64,000 nt of DNA from DASXVX01 sp036504075 (lineage in GTDB: Bacteria; Bacillota; Sulfobacillia; Symbiobacteriales; Symbiobacteriaceae): contig DASXVX010000078.1 in assembly GCA_036504075.1 (NCBI GenBank), forward strand, positions 55,060 through 119,059, given 5' to 3'. The translations under genes and the position numbers were made by a program. This document shows positions 1-9,904 of the stretch, one piece after another (position 1 is the first letter of the stretch; each line of letters begins with the position of its first letter). The notes under the pieces were generated by a model. It saw only the letters and a list, made by a program, of their open reading frames with translations. It was not told the DNA's origin and searched no databases.

Positions 1-3000
1 CTCCAACTCTACGACTACGCCCAGAGCCTGCCCTGGCCGGACCTCTGGCTGGAGCAGGCGGCCGACCGTTTCGACGTGCCGTCGGGCACCCCGCTGGAGC
101 AGACCATCTGGTGGGCGCCGCTCGCGGCCCGGGTCCGTCTGGACCTGACCCAGGCCGCCGCCGCCCTGGCCGAGGCCGGCCGGGCCGCGCGACTGCCGTT
201 CGGCCCGACCGCTTACAGCGACACGCTGACGCTCGAGGAGGCGGCTGTCCGGGTCGCGGCTGAGCGCGAAGGCACCTGGGAGCAGGTCCGGGCTGCGGTG
301 CACGCGATCATCTTCGGCCGCCTGCCGCCCGCCAAGAAAGACGAAGTGGACGAGGACCTGAAAGACTGGGTCCAGACGCTGCGAAACCAGGCCAAGGATA
401 CGGTCAAATCCCTGCGGGAGATGTATTTCGAGCGGACGGCCAACGAGTGGCTGCACGACCTGCACCGGGCGGCACCGCACATGCGGACGCTCATCGGGGT
501 GGTCCGGGAGTTTAGCGAGGAGTTCTGCAAGGCCAAGGCCGAGCAGGGTTCGGTGGACTTCAACGACCTGGAGCGGTTTGCCCTGAAGCTTCTGGTGGAC
601 GAGCAGGCCCCGGCCGGCGACCTGCAGCCGTCGGATGTGGCAAAAGAACTGCGCAAGCGGTACAAGGAGGTCCTGGTGGACGAGTACCAGGACATCAACG
701 GCGTGCAGGACGCGATCCTCATGCTGGTGGCCAGCGCGGAAAACCCCAACCGCTTCATGGTCGGCGACGTAAAGCAGTCCATCTACCGGTTCCGCCACGC
801 CGATCCGTCGCTGTTCCTGGCCAAGTATGTGGCCTACGCCCCGTGGCGGGAGGCCCGGCCCGACGCCCGACCGGCTGAACCGCCGCAGGCCGCACCGCGG
901 GCCATGGCGGCCGCCCTGGGCGACGGCCTGCCAGAGGCGGCGGCCACGGCGGAGGCCCCACCCGAGGTCCGAGCAGCCCGACCCGAGGCCCGACCCCAGG
1001 CCCGATCCGAAGGCGCCCGCATCGTTTTGGGCGCCAACTTCCGGAGCCGGCCCGGCGTGGTCGATGGAATCAACTTTTTGTTCCGCCAGGTGCTCACGCC
1101 CCGCGTGGGCGAGTTGTCGTACGACAAGGATGCCGAACTCGTCTGCCGGGCGGCCTACCCGCCCATCCCCGGCCGGCCCGAAGGGACCGACTACCCGGTG
1201 GAGTTTCACGTGCTCGACCGGGTGACCCCGGCGCCGCCCGCCCCGACCGAGACCACCGACCCGACAGAGACCGCCGAAGCCGGGGAGAACGAAGCAGAGC
1301 CATCCCCCGAAGCGCTCGACCTGGCCGAAATGTCCGCCATGGAACGGGAAGCCCGGCTGGTCACCCGCCGCATTAAGGAACTGGTGGGCGGCGCCCCCGG
1401 GCAGGCGCCCCAGCAGGTCTGGGACCACCACCTGGGCGCCTATCGGAACGCCCGGTACCGGGACGTCGTCATCCTGCTCCGGGCCACGACCGGCCGGGCC
1501 GACATCTTCCTGGAGGCCATGAGCCAGGCCGGCATTCCCGCCTACGCCCAGCTGACCACCGGCTATTTCGCCGCGACCGAAGTGGCGGTTATCCTGAGCC
1601 TGCTCCAGGTGCTGGACAATCCTCGCCAGGATATTCCGCTGGCGGCGGTGCTCCGCTCGCCCATCGTCGGACTCAGCAGCGCCGACCTGGCCCGCATCCG
1701 GCTCGCCAACCAGGGCACCTTCTATGACGCCGCCGTCGTGGCCATGCGCCAGGACCTGTTTCCGGCGCTCACCCGCTTCTGGCGCTCCCTGGAGGAGTGG
1801 CGGACGGCCGCCCGGCAAAGCCCGCTGTCGCAGGTTATCTGGCGCATCTATCAGGAGACCGGGTACCTGCGCTACGTGGGCGGCATGCCCGGCGGCGTTC
1901 AGCGGCACGCCAACTTGCTGGCGCTCTATGACCGGGCCCGGCAGTTCGACCAGTTTGCCCGGCAAGGCCTCTTCCGTTTCCTCCGGTTCATCGACCGGCT
2001 CAAGGAGAGCGACACCGACCTCGGCGCCGCGCCGGCCCTCGGCGAAGGCGAGGACGTGGTCCGGGTCATGTCCATTCACAAGAGCAAGGGCCTGGAGTTC
2101 CCGGTGGTCTTCGTGGCCGCTCTGGGCAAGCAGTTCGGCGACCAGGACCAGCGGGGCGACCTGCTGCTGCAGCACCGGTTAGGCTTCGGCCCGCAGTTGA
2201 TCGATCCCGACCTGCGGGTCAAGTTCCCGACCCTGGCCTGGCACGCCGTAAAAGAGTCCATCCGGATGGAGGCGCTGGCCGAAGAGATGCGCGTGCTGTA
2301 CGTCGCTCTCACCCGCGCCCGGGAGCGGCTGATTCTGGTCGGCTCCGCCACCAAGGGGCTGCCGGACAGCTTGGCCCGCTGGTCTGCCGGGACGGCTGCC
2401 GCCGGCTGGCCCCTGCCGGACGCCACCCTGGCCTCCGCCCGGTCCTATCTGGACTGGATCGCCCCCGTCCTGGCCCGTCACGGCGGCGCCGGTGCGCTGC
2501 GGGGTAGCGCCGGCGAGCGGTCCCTGGACCCGGCGGTCGCCACCGATCCATCTCGTTGGGAGGTCCACCTCTGGGACGCAACCGCCCAGCAGGAGCTGCT
2601 CCAGCCCGAAGCCACCGCAGTGGCCGACCGGGTGGACTGGAATCGCATCCGGAACCTGGAGCCCCTCGACCGGCCCGCCGAATCCGATGCCGGAGCGCAG
2701 CTGCAGGACCGCTTCGCATGGCAGTACCGCTACAGCCCCCTTGTCCGGCATTTCGCCAAGCTGACGGTCACCGAGCTCAAAGGCCATTTTGACCCCAACG
2801 CCGACCAGCCGCTGCCCGACCTGCCCGGTCTGCCCGGCCTCCCCGAAATGCCCGAACCGCTCGGCCAGCCGAGCGAAGGAGGTGCGACGGTGCCCCCGCA
2901 GCGACATTCGGCGGCGGAAGCCGCCGGCGAGCAAGGGGGTACCGTACCCCGACGTCTGGACCGGCGCCCCCGCTTCCTCCAGGAGACCCGCAAGGCGCTC

Positions 3001-3519
3001 ACGCCCACCGAGTTCGGCACGCTCATGCACCTGGTGCTCCAGCACCTGGACCTGACCCGGCCGCTCGACGAGGCAGGCGTCCGGGCCCAGGTGCACGAAC
3101 TGCTGGAGCGGGACCTGATCGCCCCCGCCCAGGCCGAGGCGGCCGATGCCGCCATGGTCGCCGGCTTCTTTGCCACCCCGCTGGGGCAGCGCATCCAGCA
3201 GCGCCCCGAGCGCGTCCGCCGGGAGGTCTCCTTCACGCTGGGCCTGCCCGCCGTTGAGGTCTACCCCGACCTGCCCAAAGCGGTTGCCGAAGGGGAAACC
3301 GTCGTGGTCCAGGGCATGATCGACGTCCTGGTGGAGTTGGATGACGGCTTTTTGCTGATCGACTACAAGACCGATAAACGCGACCCCGAGGAAGCCGCCC
3401 GGGCATACTATGGACAGATCCGCATCTACCGGCGCGCCGTTGAAGAAATCCTGGGAAAGCCCGTGCGAGAGGCATACCTGCACTTTCTCATGGAAAACCG
3501 GCCGGTTCGCATCGAGTGA
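1..3519 (+). CDS. addA: ATP-dependent helicase/nuclease subunit A (AddA), 5'-partial
   Basis: AddA is the UvrD-type helicase plus RecB-type nuclease subunit of AddAB, which processes double-strand DNA ends for RecA. The frame is open to the first base, so the N-terminal Walker A part lies outside the window; a GTG at 76 is only an internal codon. Visible helicase motifs are DEYQD (near 680), GDVKQSIYRFR (near 765-795), HKSKGLEFPVV (near 2080-2110) and VALTRARERL (near 2300-2330). The C-terminal nuclease shows GTLMHLVLQHLDL and the catalytic DYKTDKRD. A Pro/Ala/Arg-rich stretch of about 55 residues (about 840-1020) sits between helicase motifs and looks like a flexible insertion. addB is expected just upstream. 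Confidence 0.95.
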   Translation, partial: LQLYDYAQSLPWPDLWLEQAADRFDVPSGTPLEQTIWWAPLAARVRLDLTQAAAALAEAGRAARLPFGPTAYSDTLTLEEAAVRVAAEREGTWEQVRAAVHAIIFGRLPPAKKDEVDEDLKDWVQTLRNQAKDTVKSLREMYFERTANEWLHDLHRAAPHMRTLIGVVREFSEEFCKAKAEQGSVDFNDLERFALKLLVDEQAPAGDLQPSDVAKELRKRYKEVLVDEYQDINGVQDAILMLVASAENPNRFMVGDVKQSIYRFRHADPSLFLAKYVAYAPWREARPDARPAEPPQAAPRAMAAALGDGLPEAAATAEAPPEVRAARPEARPQARSEGARIVLGANFRSRPGVVDGINFLFRQVLTPRVGELSYDKDAELVCRAAYPPIPGRPEGTDYPVEFHVLDRVTPAPPAPTETTDPTETAEAGENEAEPSPEALDLAEMSAMEREARLVTRRIKELVGGAPGQAPQQVWDHHLGAYRNARYRDVVILLRATTGRADIFLEAMSQAGIPAYAQLTTGYFAATEVAVILSLLQVLDNPRQDIPLAAVLRSPIVGLSSADLARIRLANQGTFYDAAVVAMRQDLFPALTRFWRSLEEWRTAARQSPLSQVIWRIYQETGYLRYVGGMPGGVQRHANLLALYDRARQFDQFARQGLFRFLRFIDRLKESDTDLGAAPALGEGEDVVRVMSIHKSKGLEFPVVFVAALGKQFGDQDQRGDLLLQHRLGFGPQLIDPDLRVKFPTLAWHAVKESIRMEALAEEMRVLYVALTRARERLILVGSATKGLPDSLARWSAGTAAAGWPLPDATLASARSYLDWIAPVLARHGGAGALRGSAGERSLDPAVATDPSRWEVHLWDATAQQELLQPEATAVADRVDWNRIRNLEPLDRPAESDAGAQLQDRFAWQYRYSPLVRHFAKLTVTELKGHFDPNADQPLPDLPGLPGLPEMPEPLGQPSEGGATVPPQRHSAAEAAGEQGGTVPRRLDRRPRFLQETRKALTPTEFGTLMHLVLQHLDLTRPLDEAGVRAQVHELLERDLIAPAQAEAADAAMVAGFFATPLGQRIQQRPERVRREVSFTLGLPAVEVYPDLPKAVAEGETVVVQGMIDVLVELDDGFLLIDYKTDKRDPEEAARAYYGQIRIYRRAVEEILGKPVREAYLHFLMENRPVRIE

Positions 3520-3576
3520 CGCGATTCGCCCGAACCTTCCCCGCCGCGCGCAACGTCGTAAGCACAGGAGGGCGCG

Positions 3577-3606
3577 TTGTTTGGTTCTGTCCTGGCGTGG
3601 TATAAT
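3577..3606 (+). promoter_or_regulatory. Sigma-A-type promoter of tig
   Basis: TTGTTT (3577-3582), an 18-bp spacer and a perfect TATAAT (3601-3606) lie about 90 bp before tig. The leader holds two small inverted repeats: AGCCA/TGGCT (3624-3639) and TATGTGGCCT/AGGCCATATA (3646-3675, one G-U pair). Confidence 0.75.
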
Positions 3607-3698
3607 ACTAAAGTTACAGCCAGAGCCAACTAGCTGGCTATCCCGTATGTGGCCTTGAGCCATCTAGGCCATATACTGACTTTTGAGGGGGAGAATAG

Positions 3699-4994
3699 AT
3701 GAAGGCCACATGGGACAAGTTAGAGAAGAACTGGATGCAGTTTGAAATTGAAGTAGAAACTGACCAGTTCGGTAAGGCGATCGACACCGCCTTCCATAAG
3801 CTGAACCAGAAAATCACGGTTCCCGGCTTCCGTCGTGGAAAGGCGCCCCGGCATATGGTCGAGCGCAACTACGGCAAGGAAGCGCTGGTTCAGGAAGCGG
3901 TGGAGGATCTTCTCCCCCAGGTCTATGGCACGGCCGTTGCGGAGCATAACATCGACCCGATCGACCAGCCCGAAATTCAACTGGTGCAGGCCGAAGAGGG
4001 CAAGCCGTTCATTTTCAAAGGCAAGGTCCAGGTCGTTCCCGAAGTCACCCTTGGCAAACTCTCCGGCTTCGGTCTGGAGATGAAGCCCGCCGAGGTCGCC
4101 GAGGAACAGATCAACCGGGAACTGGATGGACTCCGTGAGCGGGGTGCCACCCTGGTGACCGACGAGTCCGGCGACGTGAAGCAGGGTTCCTTTGCGGTCA
4201 TCGATTTCGAAGGCTTCGTCGACGACGCCCCCTTCGAAGGCGGCAAGGCGGAGAATTACACCCTGGAAATCGGGTCTGGCTCGTTCATCCCCGGTTTCGA
4301 GGAGCAGCTCACCGGCCTCAAGGTTGGCGATTATCGCGAAGTAAATGTTTCTTTTCCTGAGTCATATCGTGCCGAACATTTAGCTGGTAAACCTGCGTTA
4401 TTTAAGGTAACGATCAAGGACGTCAAGAAGAAGGAAATGCCGGAGCTGAACGACGCCTTCGCCGCTGAGGTGAGCGAGTTCCAGACCCTGGCTGACCTGA
4501 AGGCAGACATTACGAAGCACCTGAGCCAGGCCGCTGAAGCCGCCGCCGAGAAGGAATTCCAGAACAAGGTCGTCGAAGCGGTCGCCGGCGACGCTCAGGT
4601 GGAAATCCCCGAAGTGCTCGTTGACCAGCGGATCCACGAAATGATCCACGATTTCGAGCACACGCTTTCCCAGCAGGGCTACACCCTGGAACTTTGGGAG
4701 CAGGCGACGGGCAAGACCCACCACGACCTGCACACCGAGTTCGACGAACCGGCCAAGAAGAGCGTCAGGAACGATCTCGTTCTGGGCGCCGTGGCCCGGC
4801 AGGCCAATGTCACCGTCAACGAGTCGGATCTCGAAGTCGAGTTCGACGAGATGCTCGCCCGCTACCCGGGCCAGGAAAAAGAGATCAACCAGCTCCGGCG
4901 GAATTCTGGTTACCGCAACAAAATGCGCGAAGGGATCCTTGTACAGAAGACCGTCAAGCATCTTGTTGATTTGAATACGGCCCCGCAAGGCTAA
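3699..4994 (+). CDS. tig: Trigger factor (ribosome-associated chaperone/PPIase)
   Basis: Trigger factor binds the ribosome exit tunnel and shields nascent chains; its middle domain is an FKBP-type prolyl isomerase. The protein has 431 residues, normal for the family. The ribosome-docking motif GFRRGKAP lies in the N-terminal domain (near residue 45). The FKBP domain follows (about 150-240, with VIDFEGFVDDAPFEGG and GSGSFIPGFEEQL), then the helical chaperone arms. The ATG at 3699 follows a GAGGGGGAG ribosome site. It is first in the order tig-clpP-clpX, common in Bacillota and Proteobacteria. Confidence 0.97.
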   Translation: MKATWDKLEKNWMQFEIEVETDQFGKAIDTAFHKLNQKITVPGFRRGKAPRHMVERNYGKEALVQEAVEDLLPQVYGTAVAEHNIDPIDQPEIQLVQAEEGKPFIFKGKVQVVPEVTLGKLSGFGLEMKPAEVAEEQINRELDGLRERGATLVTDESGDVKQGSFAVIDFEGFVDDAPFEGGKAENYTLEIGSGSFIPGFEEQLTGLKVGDYREVNVSFPESYRAEHLAGKPALFKVTIKDVKKKEMPELNDAFAAEVSEFQTLADLKADITKHLSQAAEAAAEKEFQNKVVEAVAGDAQVEIPEVLVDQRIHEMIHDFEHTLSQQGYTLELWEQATGKTHHDLHTEFDEPAKKSVRNDLVLGAVARQANVTVNESDLEVEFDEMLARYPGQEKEINQLRRNSGYRNKMREGILVQKTVKHLVDLNTAPQG

Positions 4995-5033
4995 CCTGTA
5001 CTGGAATAGGCTGCGGGGGAAGGAGGTCAGACT

Positions 5034-5642
5034 ATGAGTTACCTGGTGCCAATGGTCATTGAGCAGACCAATCGCGGTGAACGGTCCTATGACATCTACA
5101 GCCGGTTGCTGAAGGACAGGATCATTTTCCTGGGAACCCCGGTCGATGACCAGGTTGCCAACGTGATTATCGCCCAGTTGCTGTTCCTGGAGGGTGACGA
5201 CCCGGACAAGGAGATCAACCTGTATATCAACTCTCCGGGTGGCTCCGTTTCCGCTGGCTTGGGCATCTATGACGCGATGCAGCACATCAAATCACCGGTG
5301 AATACCACGGTCGTTGGTCTGGCCGCCTCCATGGGCGCCGTCCTGCTGGCCACCGGCACCGGAAAGCGCTATGCTACACCTAATGCGCGGATCATGATTC
5401 ATCAGCCGCTCCTCAACGGTGTGGGCGGTCAGGTGACCGATATCGAGATCACGGCTCGGGAAGCGATCAAAACCAAGGAACAGATGGCGGCGATTCTCGC
5501 CAAGCACACCGGCCAGCCGATCGACCGGGTCCTGGCCGACACGGAGCGGGACCGCTGGCTATCTGCGGATGAGGCCAAGGCCTACGGGTTAGTGGACGAA
5601 GTCGTACACCCCAAGGACAAGGCGAGCCGCGCCGCACGCTAG
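5034..5642 (+). CDS. clpP: ATP-dependent Clp protease proteolytic subunit
   Basis: ClpP is the tetradecameric serine protease chamber that works with ClpX and other Clp ATPases. It has 202 residues. The catalytic triad is visible: Ser99 in GLAASMGA, His123 in MIHQPL, and the Asp near 173 in ERDRWLSADEA. The INSPGG oxyanion motif is present (about 65-70). The ATG at 5034 has an AAGGAGGT site 8-15 bases upstream. Its TAG ends one base before an ATG of the clpX frame, so the two genes are surely co-transcribed. Confidence 0.98.
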   Translation: MSYLVPMVIEQTNRGERSYDIYSRLLKDRIIFLGTPVDDQVANVIIAQLLFLEGDDPDKEINLYINSPGGSVSAGLGIYDAMQHIKSPVNTTVVGLAASMGAVLLATGTGKRYATPNARIMIHQPLLNGVGGQVTDIEITAREAIKTKEQMAAILAKHTGQPIDRVLADTERDRWLSADEAKAYGLVDEVVHPKDKASRAAR

Positions 5643-5660
5643 ATGAAAAGGGGTGGGGGA

Positions 5661-6935
5661 ATGTTCAAGTTCACGGGTGAGGATAAAGGCCAGCTAAAGT
5701 GCTCCTTCTGCGGCAAATTTCAGGATCAAGTAAAGCGGCTCGTCGCGGGTCCGGGAGTCTACATCTGCGACGAGTGCATCGAGCTTTGCAATGAGATCAT
5801 CGAGGAAGAACTGAACGAAGACGTCGACTTCGAACTCAAAGATGTGCCGAAGCCGGCCGAAATCAAGTCCATCCTCGATCAGTATGTCATCGGGCAGGAG
5901 CGCGCCAAGCGTACGCTGGCAGTGGCGGTTTACAACCACTACAAGCGGATCAACATGGGCGGCAAGCTAGATGACGTGGAACTGCAGAAGTCCAATATCG
6001 TCATGCTAGGCCCGACCGGTTCTGGTAAGACACTTCTGGCCCAGACCCTCGCCAAGATTCTGAACGTCCCCTTTGCCATTGCAGACGCAACCTCGCTGAC
6101 TGAAGCGGGCTACGTGGGCGAGGATGTTGAAAACATCCTGCTCAAGTTGATCCAATCGGCGGACTACGACATTGAGAAGGCCGAGAAGGGCATCGTCTAT
6201 ATCGACGAAGTCGATAAGATCGCCCGTAAGTCGGAGAACCCCTCGATCACCCGGGACGTTTCAGGCGAAGGCGTACAGCAGGCGTTGCTGAAGATCCTGG
6301 AGGGCACAGTCGCCTCCGTTCCGCCGCAGGGCGGCCGGAAGCACCCGCACCAGGAATTCATCCAGATCAACACCACCAACATCCTGTTCATCTGCGGCGG
6401 TGCTTTCGACGGCATCGACAAGATCATCTCCAACCGGGTCGGCAAGCGGGGCCTTGGCTTCCAGGCCGAAGTCCGGTCGAAGAAGGACCAGAACGTGGGC
6501 GAGTTGCTGGCGCAGATTCTGCCGGAAGACCTGCTCAAGTTCGGCCTGATTCCGGAGTTTGTCGGGCGCCTGCCGATCATCGTCACGCTGAACGCGCTTG
6601 ATGAGGACGCGCTGGTTCGCATCCTGCTTGAGCCCAAGAACGCTCTGGTCAAGCAGTATCAGAAGCTGCTGCAGATGGATAACATCGAGCTGGAGTTCAA
6701 GGAGGACGCCATCCGGGCAATCGCCAAGGAGGCGCTCAAGCGGAACACCGGCGCTCGTGGTCTGCGGGCCATCATTGAAGACATCATGCTGGACGTGATG
6801 TACGAAATCCCGTCCCGCACCGACGTCTCCAAGTGCGTCGTCAACAAGGATGTCGTCAGCCACAAGGAGGAGCCGCTGCTCGTGGTCACCTCCGATCCCA
6901 AGTCCCGCCGGGTGAAGAAGGAAGAGTCCGCCTAA
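5661..6935 (+). CDS. clpX: ATP-dependent Clp protease ATP-binding subunit ClpX
   Basis: ClpX is the AAA+ unfoldase that feeds substrates to ClpP. I start it at ATG 5661, not the in-frame ATG 5643 that abuts the clpP stop, because MFKFTGEDKGQLKCSFCGK matches the normal family N-terminus and GGGGTGGGGGA precedes it. Length is 424 residues. The zinc-binding domain has CSFC and CDEC. Walker A is GPTGSGKT, Walker B is IVYIDEVDK, the ClpP-contact loop region is VGKRGLGF, and sensor 2 lies in GARGLRAI. Confidence 0.97.
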   Translation: MFKFTGEDKGQLKCSFCGKFQDQVKRLVAGPGVYICDECIELCNEIIEEELNEDVDFELKDVPKPAEIKSILDQYVIGQERAKRTLAVAVYNHYKRINMGGKLDDVELQKSNIVMLGPTGSGKTLLAQTLAKILNVPFAIADATSLTEAGYVGEDVENILLKLIQSADYDIEKAEKGIVYIDEVDKIARKSENPSITRDVSGEGVQQALLKILEGTVASVPPQGGRKHPHQEFIQINTTNILFICGGAFDGIDKIISNRVGKRGLGFQAEVRSKKDQNVGELLAQILPEDLLKFGLIPEFVGRLPIIVTLNALDEDALVRILLEPKNALVKQYQKLLQMDNIELEFKEDAIRAIAKEALKRNTGARGLRAIIEDIMLDVMYEIPSRTDVSKCVVNKDVVSHKEEPLLVVTSDPKSRRVKKEESA

Positions 6936-6949
6936 ATCGCAACCAGCAA

Positions 6950-6982
6950 AACCCCGTGGGACATTCCCACGGGGTTCTTGTT
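6950..6982 (+). terminator. Rho-independent terminator after clpX
   Basis: An 11-bp perfect stem AACCCCGTGGG/CCCACGGGGTT with a 5-base loop is followed by a T-rich tail (CTTGTTTCATT). Confidence 0.9.
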
Positions 6983-7016
6983 TCATTCGTACATGGAAAG
7001 ATATCCTGGAAATCTG

Positions 7017-7045
7017 TTGTAAGATGACTCTGTGCGCGCGATAAC
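7017..7045 (+). promoter_or_regulatory. Possible promoter of the first DMT transporter
   Basis: TTGTAA (7017-7022), a 17-bp spacer and GATAAC (7040-7045) fit sigma-A spacing with four of six -10 matches. It lies just after the clpX terminator. Confidence 0.4.
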
Positions 7046-7082
7046 TGTAGGTATACACGCCACCCGGTGGAGGAAACCTTAC

Positions 7083-8009
7083 ATGTCAGTGAGCCTGCAA
7101 ACCAATACCGCCCCCAGTTCCCGGCTCTCAACCGTCGACTTCGCCATGCTGCTTGTGATGCTAATCTGGGGCGTCAACGCCCCAATCGTGAAGGCGTCGC
7201 TCCACGGCTGGGATCCGCTGGCTTTCAACGCCATCCGGTTCCCTGCCGCCGCCATCGTCACGTTTACGTACGTCGTCATCACCGACAAAGGCTGGCGCCT
7301 GGACCGCAAGGACTTCTGGTATGTCGTCGTGCTCGGCCTCGTGGGCAACGGTCTCTACCAGTTTCTCTACGTGGAATCCATTTCTCGCACCACCGCTTCG
7401 AATACTTCGCTGATCATTGCCATGTCGCCGCTGGTGGTGACCATCTGGGGCGGTCTGGCGAAGACCGACCGGGTGACCGGCTGGGTCGTCGGCGGCACGC
7501 TCATCTCGGTGGCCGGCGCCGCACTGGTGGTGCTCGCCAAGGCCGGCGGCTTTGCGTTCAGCGGCGTCACGTTCGTCGGGGACGTCATCGCGGTGGGTTC
7601 CATGTTCTGCTGGGGCGCCTACACCGTCTACGCCAAACCGGTCATTAACCGGGTCGGATCGCCTCTGCGGGTGACCGCCTGGGCGATGCTCTTCGGCGCG
7701 ATGACGAATTTTGCGGTCGGCCTTCCCGGGCTGCTCCGGCAGGACTATTCTGCCATCACCGGCGCATCGGTGGCAGGGATGACGTTTTCGTTCCTGCTGG
7801 CCCTGGCCCTGGGCTACGTGACATACAACTGGGCAGTCCAGCGGCTGGGCGGCGCCCGAACGGCGATCTACCTGAACCTGTCGCCGATTATTGCGGGCAT
7901 CTCGTCGTGGCTGATGATCAACGAGGGCTGGGCGCCATGGCAGTGGGTGGGGGCGCTGCTGGTGATCGGCGGCGTGACCGTAGCAAAAATGGAAGCAATC
8001 CGGGGCTAA
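7083..8009 (+). CDS. DMT-superfamily (EamA) transporter
   Basis: This is an inner-membrane protein of 308 residues with two EamA repeats and about ten hydrophobic segments. The first helix has the typical AMLLVMLIWGVNAPIVK, and the second repeat ends with GGARTAIYLNLSPIIAG. Such proteins export metabolites or amino acids; the substrate cannot be told. I use ATG 7083, which follows GGTGGAGG, rather than GTG 7032, which lies close to the likely promoter. It is a single-gene unit between two terminators, inserted in the clp/lon block. A distant paralogue lies at 19.8-20.7 kb on the other strand. Confidence 0.88.
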   Translation: MSVSLQTNTAPSSRLSTVDFAMLLVMLIWGVNAPIVKASLHGWDPLAFNAIRFPAAAIVTFTYVVITDKGWRLDRKDFWYVVVLGLVGNGLYQFLYVESISRTTASNTSLIIAMSPLVVTIWGGLAKTDRVTGWVVGGTLISVAGAALVVLAKAGGFAFSGVTFVGDVIAVGSMFCWGAYTVYAKPVINRVGSPLRVTAWAMLFGAMTNFAVGLPGLLRQDYSAITGASVAGMTFSFLLALALGYVTYNWAVQRLGGARTAIYLNLSPIIAGISSWLMINEGWAPWQWVGALLVIGGVTVAKMEAIRG

Positions 8010-8024
8010 CTGGCCAATTCGACG

Positions 8025-8050
8025 AAACCGGCGGACAACCGCCGGTTTTT
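8025..8050 (+). terminator. Rho-independent terminator after DMT transporter
   Basis: Stem AAACCGGCGG, loop ACAA, stem CCGCCGGTTT, followed directly by a short T run. Confidence 0.88.
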
Positions 8051-8139
8051 GCCACCGGAATTCGACCTCTCGTCGGGAGGGATACTAGCGCAGACGAGAT
8101 GTGAGCGCAGGACGCTCAGGCGGGAGGGGGAGCCGAATT

Positions 8140-9891
8140 ATGTCGCCGCTCGGCAGTATCCTGATGATCCTCCAGGTCTTTTTTGGGGTCGTCATCGGCG
8201 TCTACTTTTGGAATCTCTTGCGCAGCCAGCAAGGGAGCAAGGTGGCCGTCGAAAAGGAGTCCCGCAAGGAGATGGACAAACTGCGGCGAATGCGGGCCAT
8301 CAGCCTGACGGAGCCGCTGTCCGAAAAGACCCGCCCGACCACGTTCGATGAGATCGTCGGCCAGCAGGAGGGCCTGAAAGCTCTGCGGGCCGCCCTGTGC
8401 GGCCCAAACCCGCAGCATGTCCTGATCTACGGGCCGCCAGGGGTCGGAAAAACCGCCGCCGCCCGGCTCGTGCTGGAGGTCGCCAAAAAGACCCCGCATT
8501 CCCCGTTCAAACAGGATGCCAAGTTCATCGAACTGGACAGCACGACCGCCCGCTTTGACGAGCGCGGGATCGCCGACCCGCTCATTGGCTCCGTGCACGA
8601 TCCCATTTACCAGGGGGCCGGGCCGCTTGGCATCGCCGGCATCCCGCAGCCGAAGCCGGGGGCTGTGACCAAGGCGCACGGCGGCATTCTCTTTCTGGAC
8701 GAGATCGGGGAACTGCATCCCGTGCAGATGAACAAGCTGCTAAAAGTGCTGGAGGATCGAAAGGTCTATCTGGAGTCGGCTTACTACAGCCCGGAGGACC
8801 CCAGCATCCCCAGCCATATCCGGGACATTTTTGAGAACGGACTGCCGGCGGACTTTCGGCTGGTGGGCGCCACGACCCGCCAAGCCCACGAAATTCCCCC
8901 GGCGATCCGCTCCCGCTGCATGGAGATTTTCTTCCGGCCGCTTTTGCCGGATGAGGTGGCCAAGGTGGCCGGGCGGGCGGCGTCCAAAATTGGCTTCACC
9001 ATGGAGCCGGGGGCGCTGGACGTGATCAAGCGATACGCCACCAACGGCCGCGAGGCGGTCAACATTGTGGAGATCGCCGCCGGCATCATGATGCCGGCCG
9101 GCAAGAGCGTTATCCCCACCACCGAGGTGGAGTGGGTGGTGAACAGCGGCCAGTTGCAGCCGCGGCCGGACCGGCGCATCCCGCCGAAGCCCATGGTCGG
9201 CTTCGCCAACGGGCTGGCGGTGAGCGGTCCCAACATGGGGCTGCTGCTGGAGATCGAGGTAGACGTGCACCGGGCCAAGGAACCGGGCAAGGGCACCGTG
9301 ATCGTGACCGGGGTCGTCGAGGAGGAGGAGCTGGGCGGCCCGGGCCGGACCATGCGGCGCAAGTCCATGGCCAAAGGCTCGGTGGAGAATGTGCTCACCG
9401 TCCTGAAGCGCTACTTCGACTTCGACCCGCGGGATTACGACCTGCACGTCAACTTTCCGGGCGGCATCCCGGTGGACGGCCCCAGCGCCGGCGTGACCAT
9501 GGCCACGGCGATCTACAGCGCTTTTACGGGCAGGCCGGTGGACAACCGGCTGGCCATGACCGGCGAGGTCTCCATCCGGGGTTTCGTGAAGCCGGTGGGC
9601 GGCGTGGTCGCCAAAGTGGAGGCGGCCCGTCAGGCCGGCTGCACCCGGGTGCTGATCCCCAAGGAGAACTGGCAGGAGTGCTTCCGGGACCTGCCCGGTA
9701 TTCGGGTCTTGCCGGTGGACCGGCTGAGCGAGGCGTTCGACCTGGCGCTCCAGATTGAACCGTTGCCCGAGCCGGTCCGCACACCCGAACCGGTGCGGGA
9801 GGAGGCGCCCCTGGAACTGCCGCTCCCAATGCCGATTCTGGAGATCCCGGCGGTACCGACACCAGCGGTCTCCGTGGCCGGAACGGAGTAG
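8140..9891 (+). CDS. lonB: ATP-dependent protease LonB (membrane-anchored, Bacillus type)
   Basis: LonB is a AAA+ serine protease. In spore formers it is a minor Lon, often used in sporulation control. The ATG at 8140 follows AGGGGGAG and gives 583 residues; the GTG at 8101 is less likely. One N-terminal membrane segment (ILMILQVFFGVVIGVYFW) is present. Walker A is GPPGVGKT, Walker B is GGILFLDEIGEL. The proteolytic domain has catalytic Ser in VDGPSAGVTMAT and catalytic Lys in KPVGGVVAKVEAA. A Pro/Glu-rich tail of about 45 residues ends the protein. lonA follows about 265 bp downstream, as in B. subtilis. Confidence 0.93.
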   Translation: MSPLGSILMILQVFFGVVIGVYFWNLLRSQQGSKVAVEKESRKEMDKLRRMRAISLTEPLSEKTRPTTFDEIVGQQEGLKALRAALCGPNPQHVLIYGPPGVGKTAAARLVLEVAKKTPHSPFKQDAKFIELDSTTARFDERGIADPLIGSVHDPIYQGAGPLGIAGIPQPKPGAVTKAHGGILFLDEIGELHPVQMNKLLKVLEDRKVYLESAYYSPEDPSIPSHIRDIFENGLPADFRLVGATTRQAHEIPPAIRSRCMEIFFRPLLPDEVAKVAGRAASKIGFTMEPGALDVIKRYATNGREAVNIVEIAAGIMMPAGKSVIPTTEVEWVVNSGQLQPRPDRRIPPKPMVGFANGLAVSGPNMGLLLEIEVDVHRAKEPGKGTVIVTGVVEEEELGGPGRTMRRKSMAKGSVENVLTVLKRYFDFDPRDYDLHVNFPGGIPVDGPSAGVTMATAIYSAFTGRPVDNRLAMTGEVSIRGFVKPVGGVVAKVEAARQAGCTRVLIPKENWQECFRDLPGIRVLPVDRLSEAFDLALQIEPLPEPVRTPEPVREEAPLELPLPMPILEIPAVPTPAVSVAGTE

Positions 9892-9904
9892 ACGACCGGC
9901 CGCA

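Noticed and set aside
8101..8139. Upstream GTG start for LonB
   Set aside because: The ribosome site AGGGGGAG lies inside this extension and serves ATG 8140.
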